In this document: positions 63,926 through 64,000 of the stretch, piece by piece | Layout: every line of letters starts with the position of its first letter | Numbering within the stretch: position 1 is the first letter of the stretch | Origin: Cellulosilyticum sp. | GTDB lineage: Bacteria > Bacillota > Clostridia > Lachnospirales > Cellulosilyticaceae | DNA length: 64,000 nt | Direction: 5' to 3' | Assembly: GCA_015058045.1 (NCBI GenBank) | Contig: SVDC01000014.1 | Location: 17,132-81,131 of the forward strand | The notes under the pieces: model-generated | The model's database searches: none | What the model was told of the DNA's origin: nothing | The model's input: the letters and a program-made list of their open reading frames with translations, nothing else | Position numbers and translations under genes: made by a program

Positions 63926-64000
63926 ATCGAGTAGGAGGATAATCATTAATTGATTATCCGACCTCTCACACCACCGTACGTACGGTTCCGTATACGGCGG
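63926..64000 (-). mobile_element. 3' end of a group II intron (domains V and VI), rest outside window
   Basis: Read on the minus strand, 64000-63971 folds as a domain V hairpin: lower stem CCGCCGTA / TACGGTGG, a CG bulge, and an upper stem TACG / CGTA capped by GAAC. It is followed by TGTGAGAGGTCGG and a domain VI-like hairpin (GGATAATCA, loop ATTAA, TGATTATCC). CTACTCGAT would be the 3' splice end (AY) at 63926. The intron body and its reverse transcriptase lie beyond the window. The exact 3' boundary is inferred. Confidence 0.7.

Overview
The window is ordinary chromosome from a low-GC, anaerobic, endospore-forming member of the Clostridia. The evidence is an AT-rich base composition, a class III (oxygen-sensitive) ribonucleotide reductase with its activase, a two-gene SufC/SufB-type Fe-S system, an alpha/beta small acid-soluble spore protein, a peroxiredoxin-chitinase protein like the spore-coat protein CotE of Clostridioides difficile, AddAB recombination, a T-box leader and many simple rho-independent terminators. 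The families (DUF5721-like, DUF5680-like, CE2-like esterase) fit a Lachnospirales organism such as Cellulosilyticum, but the species cannot be fixed from the sequence alone. No rRNA, tRNA, CRISPR array, prophage or intact insertion sequence was seen. The only mobile-element trace is the apparent 3' end (domains V and VI) of a minus-strand group II intron at the right edge.

Layout. 1-2.1 kb: a 5'-complete but window-truncated subtilase and a DnaQ-like exonuclease. 2.3-5.1 kb: nrdDG behind a promoter with a pair of NrdR-like boxes. 5.2-8.7 kb: a small DMT-type transporter, asnA under a T-box, ung, and a Gly/Pro-repeat protein. 8.9-12.8 kb: a CymR-like regulator with cysK, a YitT-type membrane protein and a DUF4340-like protein. 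13-20.3 kb: an HD-GYP-like protein, murI, an NhaC antiporter, a VanY-type carboxypeptidase and an NfeD/flotillin pair. 20.4-25.2 kb: a cell-surface protein-quality block (response regulator, histidine kinase, PrsA-like foldase, then HtrA). 25.3-30.6 kb: a PutP-type symporter, a lone MazF/PemK-like protein and two tandem NCS2 purine permeases. 30.8-35.3 kb: truA, a DUF5721-like gene, a small membrane protein, an SASP gene, htpG and a Cys-rich peptide. 35.5-39.2 kb: the CotE-like protein, a divergent LspA and a marR-hydrolase pair. 39.3-47.9 kb: addB-addA-HAD phosphatase-lipoprotein. 48-52.3 kb: a DUF5680-like protein, a CE2-like esterase, a YbaK/ProX-type editing protein and the SufC/SufB pair. 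52.4-57.4 kb: an NlpC/P60 hydrolase, a TIM-barrel protein, a YcxB-like protein, ROK glucokinase and HPr kinase. 57.5-63.7 kb: uvrC, a secreted stalk-domain protein, and uvrA behind a LexA box.

About four fifths of the genes are on the minus strand. The plus-strand genes come as short single units, and most of those units end in strong hairpins shared with the convergent neighbour. Groups that make biological sense: nrdD-nrdG (deoxynucleotide supply without oxygen), rrf2-cysK (cysteine), uvrC-hprK-glcK (nucleotide excision repair plus carbon-catabolite control), addB-addA, sufC-sufB, and response regulator-kinase-prsA. No obviously new multi-gene system was found. The most interesting single items are the CotE-like fusion with a replaced peroxidatic cysteine, the unaccompanied MazF-like protein, the Gly/Pro-repeat protein, and the regulatory sites upstream of nrdD, asnA and uvrA.
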